A DNA stretch of 64,000 nt from Pseudomonadota bacterium (GTDB taxonomy: Bacteria > Myxococcota_A > Polyangia > GCA-2747355). This document shows positions 8,564 through 16,737 of the stretch, one piece after another. Within the stretch, counting starts at the first letter, position 1, and each line of letters starts with the position of its first letter. The notes beneath the pieces are model-generated. The model saw only the letters and a program-made list of their open reading frames with translations, ran no database searches and was not told where the DNA came from. Both the position numbers and the translations under genes were made by a program. The stretch spans positions 744,001 to 808,000 of the forward strand of contig JADJTL010000002.1 of the NCBI GenBank assembly GCA_016711215.1, given 5' to 3'.

Positions 8564-9880
8564 ATGGGGCAGAGGCGGAACTGTCCATGGTGGTGCGCGG
8601 CGGCCCTGCTGCTTGCCGCGCTGCAGACGAGCCGCACGGCCTGGGGCCGCGAGGCGCCCTTGGCACACGTCATCGGTGGCGGCCCGGCGGGCCTGGCGTC
8701 GGCGAGCGCGCTGGCAGAGGCGGGTTGGCGGGTCCACCTCTATCAGCATCATCCTGAGGCGCCGCCGCGGCAGCATCTCGCGGTGGTCGGCCTAAACACG
8801 GCGCGCTGGCTCGCATCCCAGGGCTGCCAGGCCTTGCAACCCGTCAGCGAGCGCGGCGTTTTCGACCTGGGTGCGCTTCGTCTTCGTCGCGTCGCGCTGG
8901 CGCAGCAAGCGCCGCCACGGGATTATCCGGATTGCTGGATCGCCGGGGCGAGCACGCATCTAGCGCCAATTGCGGCGATCGAAGCGGCTCTGCGCGAGCG
9001 AGCCGCGAGCCGCGGCGTGACGCTCCTCTCCGGCAAGCGCGTGCTCGACGTGCGCGCCGAAGAGGGCGGCAGCAGGTTGGTCCTCGAGGGTTCGCCCGAC
9101 GCTCTTGAGACCCCGCCGGCGCAGCTCGTCGTCGATGCCAGCGGCCGCGGTAGCCGCTTGCCCTGGAGCGGGCAGGTGCCGCCGCGCGACGAGGCATCGG
9201 CGGCGAAGACGCTCTCCTCGTGGATGAGCCTGGCCCGCTTCGACGCGCAAGAGGGCGCGCCGCGTATCGTCGGCTCGGACGCGAGTCAGGGCCAACGATA
9301 CCAGCGCGCACACCCTGGCCAGGCGGACCTGCTGCTCTTTCGTGTCGCTGATCCACGGGTCCCCAACGCCGTTGTGGTCGGCGGCGTGCAGCGCTATCGC
9401 GACGGCCGCGGGCAGCTCAGCGTGGAGCACCCTAGCCGGCGAGAGCGGCCCACAGCCGACCAGCGGGACGCGCTGCTCCTGGCCGTAATGCGCGAGCTGG
9501 GGCTCGACGGGAACGCCCTGCAGCTGGAGACGGCGGCCACCTTCTGGGCCGGGCTTTCGCGCCTCTCGACCTATTGGAACCGCAACCCCTTCGCGCCGAT
9601 CGTGGTCGTTGGTGACCGCGCGATCGAGCCCCATCTGCGGATGGGATCCGGCGTGTCGTCGGCCGCCGCGGCGGCCGTACTCGTCGCCCAGTTGGCGGCG
9701 GCGCTGAATCCGCAGGACCGTAGCAGCACCCCTGACGCCGTCCGCATGGCTGTTGCCGCCTTCGAGCGGAAGATGGCACTCTTGGCCGACCGGCTGGTCG
9801 AGACGGCGGCCGCGTACCTCCCCGCCCATGAGAGCTGGCTCAATGCCTTTGTGCCCCGCAGCTTTGCCGTGCAGGATTGA
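8564..9880 (+). CDS. exported FAD-dependent oxidoreductase/monooxygenase-like protein
   Basis: GGAGG at 8554-8558, five bases before ATG 8564, fixes the start. Residues 1-28 form a Sec signal peptide (CPWWCAAALLLAALQT core). A Rossmann FAD motif follows directly: HVIGGGPAGLASASALAEAGW (about 34-54). Further landmarks are VVDASGRGSRLPW (the second FAD contact of the p-hydroxybenzoate hydroxylase fold) and VVVGDRAIEPHLRMGSGVSS (about 346-365), the GD motif that binds FAD ribityl phosphate. The protein is 438 residues. A flavoprotein with a Sec rather than Tat signal is unusual, because FAD is normally loaded before export. The signal may instead act as a membrane anchor. The substrate is unknown. 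Confidence 0.7.
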   Translation: MGQRRNCPWWCAAALLLAALQTSRTAWGREAPLAHVIGGGPAGLASASALAEAGWRVHLYQHHPEAPPRQHLAVVGLNTARWLASQGCQALQPVSERGVFDLGALRLRRVALAQQAPPRDYPDCWIAGASTHLAPIAAIEAALRERAASRGVTLLSGKRVLDVRAEEGGSRLVLEGSPDALETPPAQLVVDASGRGSRLPWSGQVPPRDEASAAKTLSSWMSLARFDAQEGAPRIVGSDASQGQRYQRAHPGQADLLLFRVADPRVPNAVVVGGVQRYRDGRGQLSVEHPSRRERPTADQRDALLLAVMRELGLDGNALQLETAATFWAGLSRLSTYWNRNPFAPIVVVGDRAIEPHLRMGSGVSSAAAAAVLVAQLAAALNPQDRSSTPDAVRMAVAAFERKMALLADRLVETAAAYLPAHESWLNAFVPRSFAVQD

Positions 9881-9908
9881 CTGAAGGCTGCAGGGAAGCG
9901 CGCGGACG

Positions 9909-11216
9909 ATGAGGCCACGGAAGGGACGGAGGGCGGCGCGCGCGGCGCGCGCAGGCGCGCGCTCGCGCGAGGCGCTCCTGCCGCCCGGGCCAGCGACGAG
10001 CAGGGTCGAGGCCGACGCGCCGCCGCTGGCCCCGGCGGCCGGCCTCGACCGCGCGGCGGCCTGGCTGGGCACGCCCCTCGGTATCTTTCTCATCAGCCGC
10101 GCCTGGCTGCTGATCGCCTGCTACCTGGGCTTGCGGTGGGATCCGCAGCTCGCGCCCGATCCGCTGCTGCTGCCGCTGCACGACGGCGCGGAGCCCTATC
10201 GGGCCTTCCCCGGGGCGCTCGCGCTCGATGGCTGGGTGCGTTGGGACTCGGCCTGGTACCACGCGATCGTGCAACACGGCTACGCCTTCACGCCGGGCCA
10301 GCAGAGCAGCGTCGCGTTCTTCCCGCTCTATCCGCTGCTCAGCGCCCTGTTGGCCTGGCCGCTGCGCGCGCTGCTGCCGGCGCATCAGGCCTTCTACCTC
10401 GCCGCTCTCGTGCTCTCGCAGGGCGCCTTCTACCTCGCCTTGCTCGGGGTCTGGCGGGTCGCCGAGCCGCTCGTCGGCCGACGCGCGGCCCAGCGCGCGC
10501 TTTGGCTGCTCTGCCTCTTCCCCTACGCGTTCTTCTTCAGCGCGGCCTACACCGAGGCGCTCTATCTCGCGCTGGTGGTCTGGGCCCTCTACCTGGCGCG
10601 CCTGGGCCGCTGGCCGCTGGCCTGCGCGCTGGCGGCGCTGGCCAGCGCGACGCGCAGCACCGGTGTGCTCTTGCTGCCGCTGCTCGGGCTCGAGCACCTG
10701 CGGCGCCTCGGTTGGCGCCTTCAAGACCTCGACCGCCGCGCCTGGTGGCTGCTGCTCGCGCCCGCGGGCCTGCTGGCCTTCATTGGCTACCAATGGCTGC
10801 GGCTCGGCAATCCGCTCGCCTTCGTGCAGGTACAGGCGGCGTGGCAGCGCAGCTTTGCCCTGCCGAACGTCGCCCTGATGTGGCGCTACGCGGGCATGGC
10901 CGCGGTCGATCCGCTCTCGCGCCTCGACCTCGCGCTGCAGCTCGTGCTGGTCTTCGCCCTGCCGATCGGTGTCGTGCTGGCCTGGCGTCGCTGCGGCTGG
11001 CTGCTGGGCGCCTTCTGCGCCCTCAGCCTGCTGCCCGCGCTGACCGCCGGCAGCGCCGCGGCGCTGGGCCGCTTCACGGCGGTGGTCTTTCCCTTGTTCA
11101 TCGCGCTCGCGCCCGCATTGAGGCGGCGCTGGCTGCTGGGGTCCGTCGCGCTGATCGCGCTGACGCTGCAGCTCGTTTTGACCTACGGCTTTTCGCACTG
11201 GCGCTCGCCAGTCTGA
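9909..11216 (+). CDS. PIG-V (Gpi18)-like membrane mannosyltransferase
   Basis: 435 residues with about eight to ten membrane helices after an Arg-rich N-terminus (the true start may be slightly downstream of the ATG used). The motif VRWDSAWYHAIVQHGY (about 107-122) followed by SVAFFPLYPLL is the signature of PIG-V/Gpi18-related transferases: an acidic residue after Trp in the first outer loop, then Phe-Phe-Pro-Leu-Tyr-Pro. YTEALYLALVVWALY and ASATRSTGVLLLPLLG also fit the family. Bacterial homologues use polyprenyl-phosphate sugars to build surface glycans. It begins 28 bp after the flavoprotein and is the second of three GT-C enzymes in the first 13 kb. Confidence 0.8.
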   Translation: MRPRKGRRAARAARAGARSREALLPPGPATSRVEADAPPLAPAAGLDRAAAWLGTPLGIFLISRAWLLIACYLGLRWDPQLAPDPLLLPLHDGAEPYRAFPGALALDGWVRWDSAWYHAIVQHGYAFTPGQQSSVAFFPLYPLLSALLAWPLRALLPAHQAFYLAALVLSQGAFYLALLGVWRVAEPLVGRRAAQRALWLLCLFPYAFFFSAAYTEALYLALVVWALYLARLGRWPLACALAALASATRSTGVLLLPLLGLEHLRRLGWRLQDLDRRAWWLLLAPAGLLAFIGYQWLRLGNPLAFVQVQAAWQRSFALPNVALMWRYAGMAAVDPLSRLDLALQLVLVFALPIGVVLAWRRCGWLLGAFCALSLLPALTAGSAAALGRFTAVVFPLFIALAPALRRRWLLGSVALIALTLQLVLTYGFSHWRSPV

Positions 11217-11262
11217 GGTCACGCGCGCGGTCGAGGCCGCTCGCCGGCGCGCGCCGGTCGCC

Positions 11263-12828
11263 TCAGCCGCGCGGAAAGACGCGCGAGTAGCTCGGCGGCG
11301 GGGGCCCGCAGAGGCCGTCGCGCTGCAGCAGCACCCATTCGGCGCGGGTGGCGATCGGACGCCAGCCGGTGGCCAGCGCGGCCAGCCCGCGGTGGGCCAC
11401 GAGATAGTTGGCTGCCCTGCCCTCGGCGCCGAGGGTGCCGCGCTCGATCACCTGCTGCGGGACGATCGTAAAGAGCGGCACGTCGCGGTGCAGGTAGCTG
11501 TAGCCGCCGCTCCAGATCTCCTGCGTGCCGAGCAGCCCCAGGCCGCAGAGGTCTGGCCGCTGCCCGGCCTCGAGCAACAACGCGTTGACGGCGGCGGTGA
11601 CGGCCCAGGGCGAAACGCCCACCTCGGGGCGCAGCGGATGCTGGCCGAGGTCGAGCTGCGTCAGTCGGGTGGCCCGCCAGGCCCCGCTGGCCGCCAGCAG
11701 CAGCCCGAGCGCGATCACCGCGCTCCGCGTCGGCGGGCGTCGCAGCCAGCGCGGCGAGAGCCGGTCGCCGAGGCCCAAGAGCCCGCTGGCCGCCACGGCG
11801 AGCCATAAGGGCAGCACGGGGACGATGAAGCGCAGCTCCTTATGCGGCACGAGGCTGTGGATGACGACGAAGCCCGCGACGAGCAGCGCCACGCCGCGCG
11901 CGCGGCCGAGCAGCGCCCCGCCCAGTCCTGCAGCCAAGGCGACGGTCAGCGCCAGCCCCGCGGCGGAGCTCAGGGTCGTCAGGTAGAAGCTCGCGGGCGA
12001 GACCCCGTAGGCCGAGGCGCGGCCCTCGAGCAGGTTGTAGCTCAGGTAGCGGCGAAAGGCGTGAAAGGGGGCGCCCCAGCTCAGCCAGTCGAGCAGGCCG
12101 CCGACGAGGGCGGCGATGACGATGGCGCCCGCCGCGAGGAATGCCGCCTCGCGGCCGCGCCGCTGGGCCAGCAGCCAGCCAAGGAGGCCGACGACGACGA
12201 GTCCGTTCTGAAAGCGCAGAAAGACCGCCAAGCCCGTCAGCAGACCCGCCAGCAGCGCCCGTCGCGGTCCCTGGCCAGGCGTCGGCGCTGCGCGGGGCGC
12301 CGCATACCACGCCCCGGCGCAGAGCAGGGCGGCGCTTGGCACCTCCGTCAGGCTGCGCCAGCCGAAGAAGAGCAGCGGCGGAAAGGCGAGGGCCAGCAGG
12401 CCGGCGAGCCAGACGGCGCGCGCTCCCGCCCAATGCCCCGCCAGCCGCAGCGCGAAGTAGAGCGCGGCGACGCTACAGGCGGCCAGCAGCAGTCTGGCGA
12501 GCGCCAGCAAGGTCTCCGCCTGCGTGACGCCGAGCGCGGCGGCGGCGCGCCAGAGCCAGGCGATCGCGCCGGGAAAGAGCCAGGAGCGCGCGCCGTCCGT
12601 GAACTCCCAGGAGACGAAGCCGTAGCCGAAGGCCGCGCGATGCGCCGGCTCGAGCGTCTGGAAGATCTCATCCGGCCAGAAGACCGAGTGATTGCGAAGG
12701 GCGAGCAGGGAGAGGGGCAGGGCGGCCAGCAGCGGCAGCAGCCATTGGGCACGCGCGCTGGAGCTGCTGGGTGGCGGCGACGGGGCTGGCGCGGACGCGC
12801 CCGCGCGTCGCTTGCGCAGGCGTGCCAC
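11263..12828 (-). CDS. GT22 (ALG9/PIG-B-like) membrane mannosyltransferase
   Basis: GTG at 12828 is preferred: it lies 7 bp after the peroxiredoxin stop, and codons upstream of it in the same frame run out-of-frame through that gene. The 521-residue protein has WPDEIFQTLEPAHRAAFGYG (about 52-71), matching the first-loop Asp-Glu and Glu-Pro-Ala-His of ALG9/ALG12/PIG-B, and VPHKELRFIVPVLPLW, the HKExRF motif diagnostic of GT22. About ten transmembrane stretches are visible. In eukaryotes these enzymes take mannose from dolichyl-phosphate mannose; bacterial homologues are probably active on lipid-linked or surface glycans. Likely co-transcribed with the peroxiredoxin, and convergent with the PIG-V-like gene. 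Confidence 0.82.
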   Translation of the reverse strand: MARLRKRRAGASAPAPSPPPSSSSARAQWLLPLLAALPLSLLALRNHSVFWPDEIFQTLEPAHRAAFGYGFVSWEFTDGARSWLFPGAIAWLWRAAAALGVTQAETLLALARLLLAACSVAALYFALRLAGHWAGARAVWLAGLLALAFPPLLFFGWRSLTEVPSAALLCAGAWYAAPRAAPTPGQGPRRALLAGLLTGLAVFLRFQNGLVVVGLLGWLLAQRRGREAAFLAAGAIVIAALVGGLLDWLSWGAPFHAFRRYLSYNLLEGRASAYGVSPASFYLTTLSSAAGLALTVALAAGLGGALLGRARGVALLVAGFVVIHSLVPHKELRFIVPVLPLWLAVAASGLLGLGDRLSPRWLRRPPTRSAVIALGLLLAASGAWRATRLTQLDLGQHPLRPEVGVSPWAVTAAVNALLLEAGQRPDLCGLGLLGTQEIWSGGYSYLHRDVPLFTIVPQQVIERGTLGAEGRAANYLVAHRGLAALATGWRPIATRAEWVLLQRDGLCGPPPPSYSRVFPRG

Positions 12829-12835
12829 GGGACGG

Positions 12836-13363
12836 TTACTTCGTGGACTTGAGGTACGCCAGCATCGTCTTGGCGTCCGAGACCTCGAAGGGATCGCTGC
12901 CGCAGTTGTCGCTGAAGCCGGCCTCGACGAACATCTTCTCGATCTTCTTGTCGTTGACCACCATCGAGTAGCGCCAGGAGCGCTGGCCGAAGCCGAGGTT
13001 GTCCTTGGCCACCAGCATGCCCATCTTGCGCGTGAACTCACCGGAGCCATCGGGCAGCAGGAAGACCTTGCTGGTCCCGAGATCCTTACCCCACTTGAAC
13101 ATCACGAAGGCGTCGTTGACCGCGAGGCAGATCACGCTGTCCACGCCCTGCGCGCGAAGCTGGTCGAAGAGCTCCTCGTAGCCCGGCAGATGGGTCGATG
13201 AGCAGGTCGGCGTGAAGGCGCCTGGCAGCGCGAAGAGCACGACGCGCTTGCCCTTGAAGAGCTCGTCGGTGGTGCGATCCTGCCAGCGGAAGGGATTCGC
13301 TCCGCCGACGGCCTCGTCACGCACGCGGGTCTTGAAGACGACATCGGGAACAAAACGGTCCAT
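12836..13363 (-). CDS. peroxiredoxin, Prx5 subfamily
   Basis: 175 residues with FALPGAFTPTCSSTHLPGYE, where Cys54 is the peroxidatic cysteine in the classic Pro-x3-Thr-x2-Cys context of Prx5-type (thioredoxin/glutaredoxin-dependent) peroxiredoxins. LAVNDAFVMFKWGKDLG and FLPDGSGEFTRKMGM follow in the family order. A C-terminal cysteine in DNCGSDPFEVSDAKTML may act as resolving thiol. It reduces H2O2 and alkyl hydroperoxides in the cytoplasm. The gene is 87 bp downstream of menG on the same strand and directly upstream of the GT22 gene. Confidence 0.9.
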   Translation of the reverse strand: MDRFVPDVVFKTRVRDEAVGGANPFRWQDRTTDELFKGKRVVLFALPGAFTPTCSSTHLPGYEELFDQLRAQGVDSVICLAVNDAFVMFKWGKDLGTSKVFLLPDGSGEFTRKMGMLVAKDNLGFGQRSWRYSMVVNDKKIEKMFVEAGFSDNCGSDPFEVSDAKTMLAYLKSTK

Positions 13364-13450
13364 CGGTTACGCTCCTTGGTTGAGGGTTCGGTCTGAGGCC
13401 CTGGGGGCCACAGCCCGCCACGAGCCCTTGCCCGTAGCACAGCCCATTGC

Positions 13451-14215
13451 TCAGGACAACGTTGGGTCCTGCCCCGCGACGCGCGCCGTGAAGAGGTGCA
13501 CCGAGCCGAGGCCCATCCGCCTGCAGCGAGGCTCTTGCAGGCCCGCTTTGGTGAGCAGGCCAAGGAACTCGGCCGGAGCGGGAAAGGCTGCCATCGAGCG
13601 CTGCAGATAGCGGTATTCGCGCGCGCCCGAGAGCCAGGCGCCCAGCACGGGGACGACGCGCTGCACGTGCCAGCGCGCCAGCGGGGCCAAGAAACCCTGG
13701 CGCGGCTCGCCGAGCTCGAGCACGGCGACGATACCCCCGGGGCGGGTGACACGCCGCAGCTCGCAGAGCGCGGCCAGCCGGTCCGGCACATTGCGGATCC
13801 CGAAGGCGACGCAGCAGCCGCCAAAGCTCGCCGCGCCAAAGGGCAGCCGCAGTGCATCACCGCGCGTCAGCTGCAGCCGGCCCGCGGCACGGGCGCCCTG
13901 CGCTGCCGGCTTGCGGGCGCCCTGCGCCAGCATGCGCGCGCTGGGGTCGAGGCCGACGACACGAACCTGGGTGTCGGCAGCGAGGAGCGCCAGGGCCACG
14001 TCGGCCGTACCCGTGGCCAGGTCGAGCACGGTCGCTGGGCTGCTGCCCTCGCCGAGCACCGCGCGCACGAGCTGCCGGCGCCAGCGGCGGTCGAGACCGA
14101 GGCTCATCAGGCGATTGAGCAGGTCGTAGCGCGCGGCGATGCCGTCGAACATCGCGCCACTACCCTGCGGCGGGTCGGTGGCCCTCGGCTCGCTCGCGCT
14201 GCCGCCCCCTGCCAC
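13451..14215 (-). CDS. menG: demethylmenaquinone methyltransferase MenG/UbiE
   Basis: 254 residues. MFDGIAARYDLLNRLMSLGL (about 22-41) is the UbiE/MenG N-terminal signature, and VLDLATGTADVALALL is SAM-binding motif I. GDALRLPFGAASFGGCCVAFGIRNVPD contains the family's Asn-Val-Pro-Asp, and RVTRPGGIVAVLELGEP follows. It methylates C-2 of demethylmenaquinone, the last step of the pathway. The start is 2 bp downstream of the stop of the MenE fusion gene, so it is the last men gene of the operon. Met22 is an alternative start that would remove a Pro/Gly-rich leader. Confidence 0.93.
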   Translation of the reverse strand: MAGGGSASEPRATDPPQGSGAMFDGIAARYDLLNRLMSLGLDRRWRRQLVRAVLGEGSSPATVLDLATGTADVALALLAADTQVRVVGLDPSARMLAQGARKPAAQGARAAGRLQLTRGDALRLPFGAASFGGCCVAFGIRNVPDRLAALCELRRVTRPGGIVAVLELGEPRQGFLAPLARWHVQRVVPVLGAWLSGAREYRYLQRSMAAFPAPAEFLGLLTKAGLQEPRCRRMGLGSVHLFTARVAGQDPTLS

Positions 14216-14217
14216 GG

Positions 14218-16737
14218 CTAGCTCGGCCGAGCGAGGCAGAACTCGACGACCGCGGCCAAGGCGCGCCGGGCTTCGCTCTCGGGGAGGCGCTGCAAGGCCT
14301 GCGTCGCGCGCTGGGCGTAGTCGACTGCGGCGCCCCGCGTGGCGGCGAGCGCTCCGGTCGACGCGACCCGCAACAAGAGGGCCGCGCCGTGGGCCGCCTG
14401 ATCGGCGGGCGGCTCAGTCGCGGCGCGCCGCAGCTCGGCCGCCAGGCCGGGATCGCGCTGCGCCGCCACCAGCAGTGGCCAGGTCAGCTTGCCCTCGCGC
14501 AGATCGGCGAGCACGTCCTTCCCCACCTGCTGCGGGTCGCCTTCCAGATCGAGGAGGTCGTCGACGAGCTGAAACGCCACGCCGAGAAAACGGCCAAAAT
14601 CCCCCGCTGCCGCGACCACCTCGGGCGAGAGCTCCGCCAGCGTCGCACCGGCGCGCAAGCCCCAACGAAAGAGCGCCGCGGTCTTGCCCTCGACGATCTG
14701 CAGGTAGAGCTCGGGCCGCGGATCGAAGCGATGCTGCTGCTCGAGCTGCACCGCCTCGGCGCCGATCATCTGCTCGATCACGTCGAGCAGCTCGGCGAGC
14801 AGCGCGTGGCTGCCGTGGCCGCTGGCCTTGCGCAGCGCCTCGTTGAGCAGGTGGTCGCCGGCGAGGATGCTCGCGGTGTTGCCGAAGAGCATCCTCGACG
14901 ACGGGGCGCCGCGCCGTTCCGTGCCGAGGTCGATCACGTCGTCGTGCAGCAGGGTCGCCGCATGCACCAGCTCGCAGGTCAGCGCCAGCTCGTTGAGGCG
15001 TCGACGCAGCGTGCCGCCGGGGGTCTGGTCGCCCAGACGGCCGGCGAGCAGCACGCAGAGCGGGCGGATACGCTTGCCTGGCTGGGCCAGCAGATGGGCG
15101 GCGGCCCGCTGCGCCACGTTGCGATCGGCGGCGCTGAGCTGCTTCAGCTGCTGCTCGATGTCGCCGAGGTCGTGGCTCAGCCAGTCACGTAGCTGATCGA
15201 GTTGAGCGCCGAGCTGGGCGATCGCGGGGGCCTCGCAGCTCGCGGCGAGGCGGCGCAGGAGCGTGTCGGGTGCAGTCGGCGCCTGCTCGCCGGCGCCGAG
15301 GGCCTCGCCGGCCGCCGCGCTCTGCTCGCTGGCGCGTTCGCGCAGCGTCGCTCGCGCGATCTTTCCCAGCTCCGTGCGCGGCAGCGCCGCGCACCAGTTG
15401 AAGGCCGCGGGCACCTTGAAGGCCGCCAGCCGCTCTCGGCACCAACGCGTCAGCTCCTCCGCGGGCACGCTCGCCTCGCGCGCCACGACGAAGGCCACCG
15501 GGCGCTGGCCCCAGCGCGGGTCGGGACGGGCCACGACGGCGACCTCGGCGATCGCTCTGTGGGTCAGGAGGAGCGCCTCGACCTCGGCGGGCACGACCTT
15601 CTCGCCGCCGCTGAGGATCACGTCGTCGGCGCGGCCGGTGACGTGGATGTGCCCCAGCGCGTCGAGGTAGCCGAGATCGTCGGTGAGCAGCTCCGCCTCG
15701 CGCACGGTCGGCCCGCGCACGGTCAGGCGCCCGTCGCGCTCACCGACCCGGGCGAAGGCCAGCGGCGGTGCCCCGTGGCCGGTCGCGAGATCGCCGGCGA
15801 AGCGCGTGGCCACCTGCGAGGCCGTCTCGCTCATGCCCCAGGTCAGCGCCAGGGGCGCGCCCAGGGCGCGGCAGCGCTCGAGCAGCGGCTGGGAGACGGC
15901 GGCGCCACCGACCAGAATCGCACGCAACGTGCTGGGAAATGGCACGGCCGCGCGCGCATCGAGCACGCGCGCCAGCATCGTGGGCACGAGCGAGGCCAAC
16001 GTGACCGTGCCGGTGTCGAGCATCTGTGCGACCCGCTCGGCGTCGAAACGCGGCTCGAGCACGACACAGCTGCCGAACCAGGCGCAGCGCATCAGAATCG
16101 CGAGCCCGCCGATGTGGTGCAGCGGCAGGCAAGCGAGCCAGCGGTCGTGGACGTCATGGCCCAGCCGAATCGCCGAGCCGAGGGCATTGAAGAGCAGCTG
16201 CGCCGTGGTCAGCGCGACGCGGCGGGGCCTCGCGCTGCTGCCGGAGGTGAAGATCACCACCCGCACCTCGTCCAGCGGCCAGAAGCGCTCGGCCACGAGC
16301 TGGCTGGCGGCCGCGACCGCTGGTTCGGCGCCGGCCAGCGGCAACGACCGGAGCGCGTGTCCGAGCCCCGGGCGGGCGGCTTCGTCGGCGAGCACGGCCA
16401 GCGGCTCGAGCTCACGCAGCAGGCGCGCCTGCTCGGCGGGCGGTTGTCCGTCGGGGAGCGGGGCGGCGATCGCGCCGAGCCAGCCGAGCGCGTGAAACGA
16501 CACGACCCAGTCGATCGAGGGCGCGCCGAGCAGGGCGACCACGTCGCCGACGGCGATGCCCTGTCCGGCGAGCCAGGCCGCACGTCGCGCGACGGTGAGT
16601 TGGAGTCGCGCGGCCGTCCAGATCGTCTCGCCGCAGATCAGCACAGGGTGCTCGGCGCGTGCGAGGGCCGTGCTCAAGAGCGGCTGCGGAAGGGCCAGTG
16701 GTGCGCGCTGCTCGGCGCTGGAGGCGGCGTCAGGCAA
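14218..16737 (-). CDS. menE: fusion of O-succinylbenzoate-CoA ligase (MenE) and polyprenyl diphosphate synthase
   Basis: A single uninterrupted 839-residue frame with two enzymes. Residues 1-470 are an acyl-CoA synthetase of the MenE type: FTSGSSARPRRVALT (163-177, P-loop), LPLHHIGGL (204-212), TWGMSET (299-305), TGRADDVILSGGEKV (367-381) and catalytic Lys459 in TELGKIAR. After an Ala/Gly-rich linker (about 470-500), residues 505-839 are a long-chain trans-prenyl diphosphate synthase: GKRIRP (554-559), first Asp-rich motif LLHDDVID (Asp599, Asp600, Asp603), EGKTAALF (683-690) and second motif QLVDDLLDLEGD (Asp726, Asp727, Asp730). It would activate OSB and also make the isoprenoid tail that MenA attaches. 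The start overlaps the menC stop by 8 bp. In most genomes these are separate genes. Confidence 0.9.
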   Translation of the reverse strand: MPDAASSAEQRAPLALPQPLLSTALARAEHPVLICGETIWTAARLQLTVARRAAWLAGQGIAVGDVVALLGAPSIDWVVSFHALGWLGAIAAPLPDGQPPAEQARLLRELEPLAVLADEAARPGLGHALRSLPLAGAEPAVAAASQLVAERFWPLDEVRVVIFTSGSSARPRRVALTTAQLLFNALGSAIRLGHDVHDRWLACLPLHHIGGLAILMRCAWFGSCVVLEPRFDAERVAQMLDTGTVTLASLVPTMLARVLDARAAVPFPSTLRAILVGGAAVSQPLLERCRALGAPLALTWGMSETASQVATRFAGDLATGHGAPPLAFARVGERDGRLTVRGPTVREAELLTDDLGYLDALGHIHVTGRADDVILSGGEKVVPAEVEALLLTHRAIAEVAVVARPDPRWGQRPVAFVVAREASVPAEELTRWCRERLAAFKVPAAFNWCAALPRTELGKIARATLRERASEQSAAAGEALGAGEQAPTAPDTLLRRLAASCEAPAIAQLGAQLDQLRDWLSHDLGDIEQQLKQLSAADRNVAQRAAAHLLAQPGKRIRPLCVLLAGRLGDQTPGGTLRRRLNELALTCELVHAATLLHDDVIDLGTERRGAPSSRMLFGNTASILAGDHLLNEALRKASGHGSHALLAELLDVIEQMIGAEAVQLEQQHRFDPRPELYLQIVEGKTAALFRWGLRAGATLAELSPEVVAAAGDFGRFLGVAFQLVDDLLDLEGDPQQVGKDVLADLREGKLTWPLLVAAQRDPGLAAELRRAATEPPADQAAHGAALLLRVASTGALAATRGAAVDYAQRATQALQRLPESEARRALAAVVEFCLARPS

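Noticed and set aside
11263..13050. Longer 595-residue version of the GT22 gene starting at 13050
   Set aside because: Its first 74 codons run out of frame through the peroxiredoxin gene and are Ser/Arg-rich; GTG 12828 just after that gene is the sensible start.
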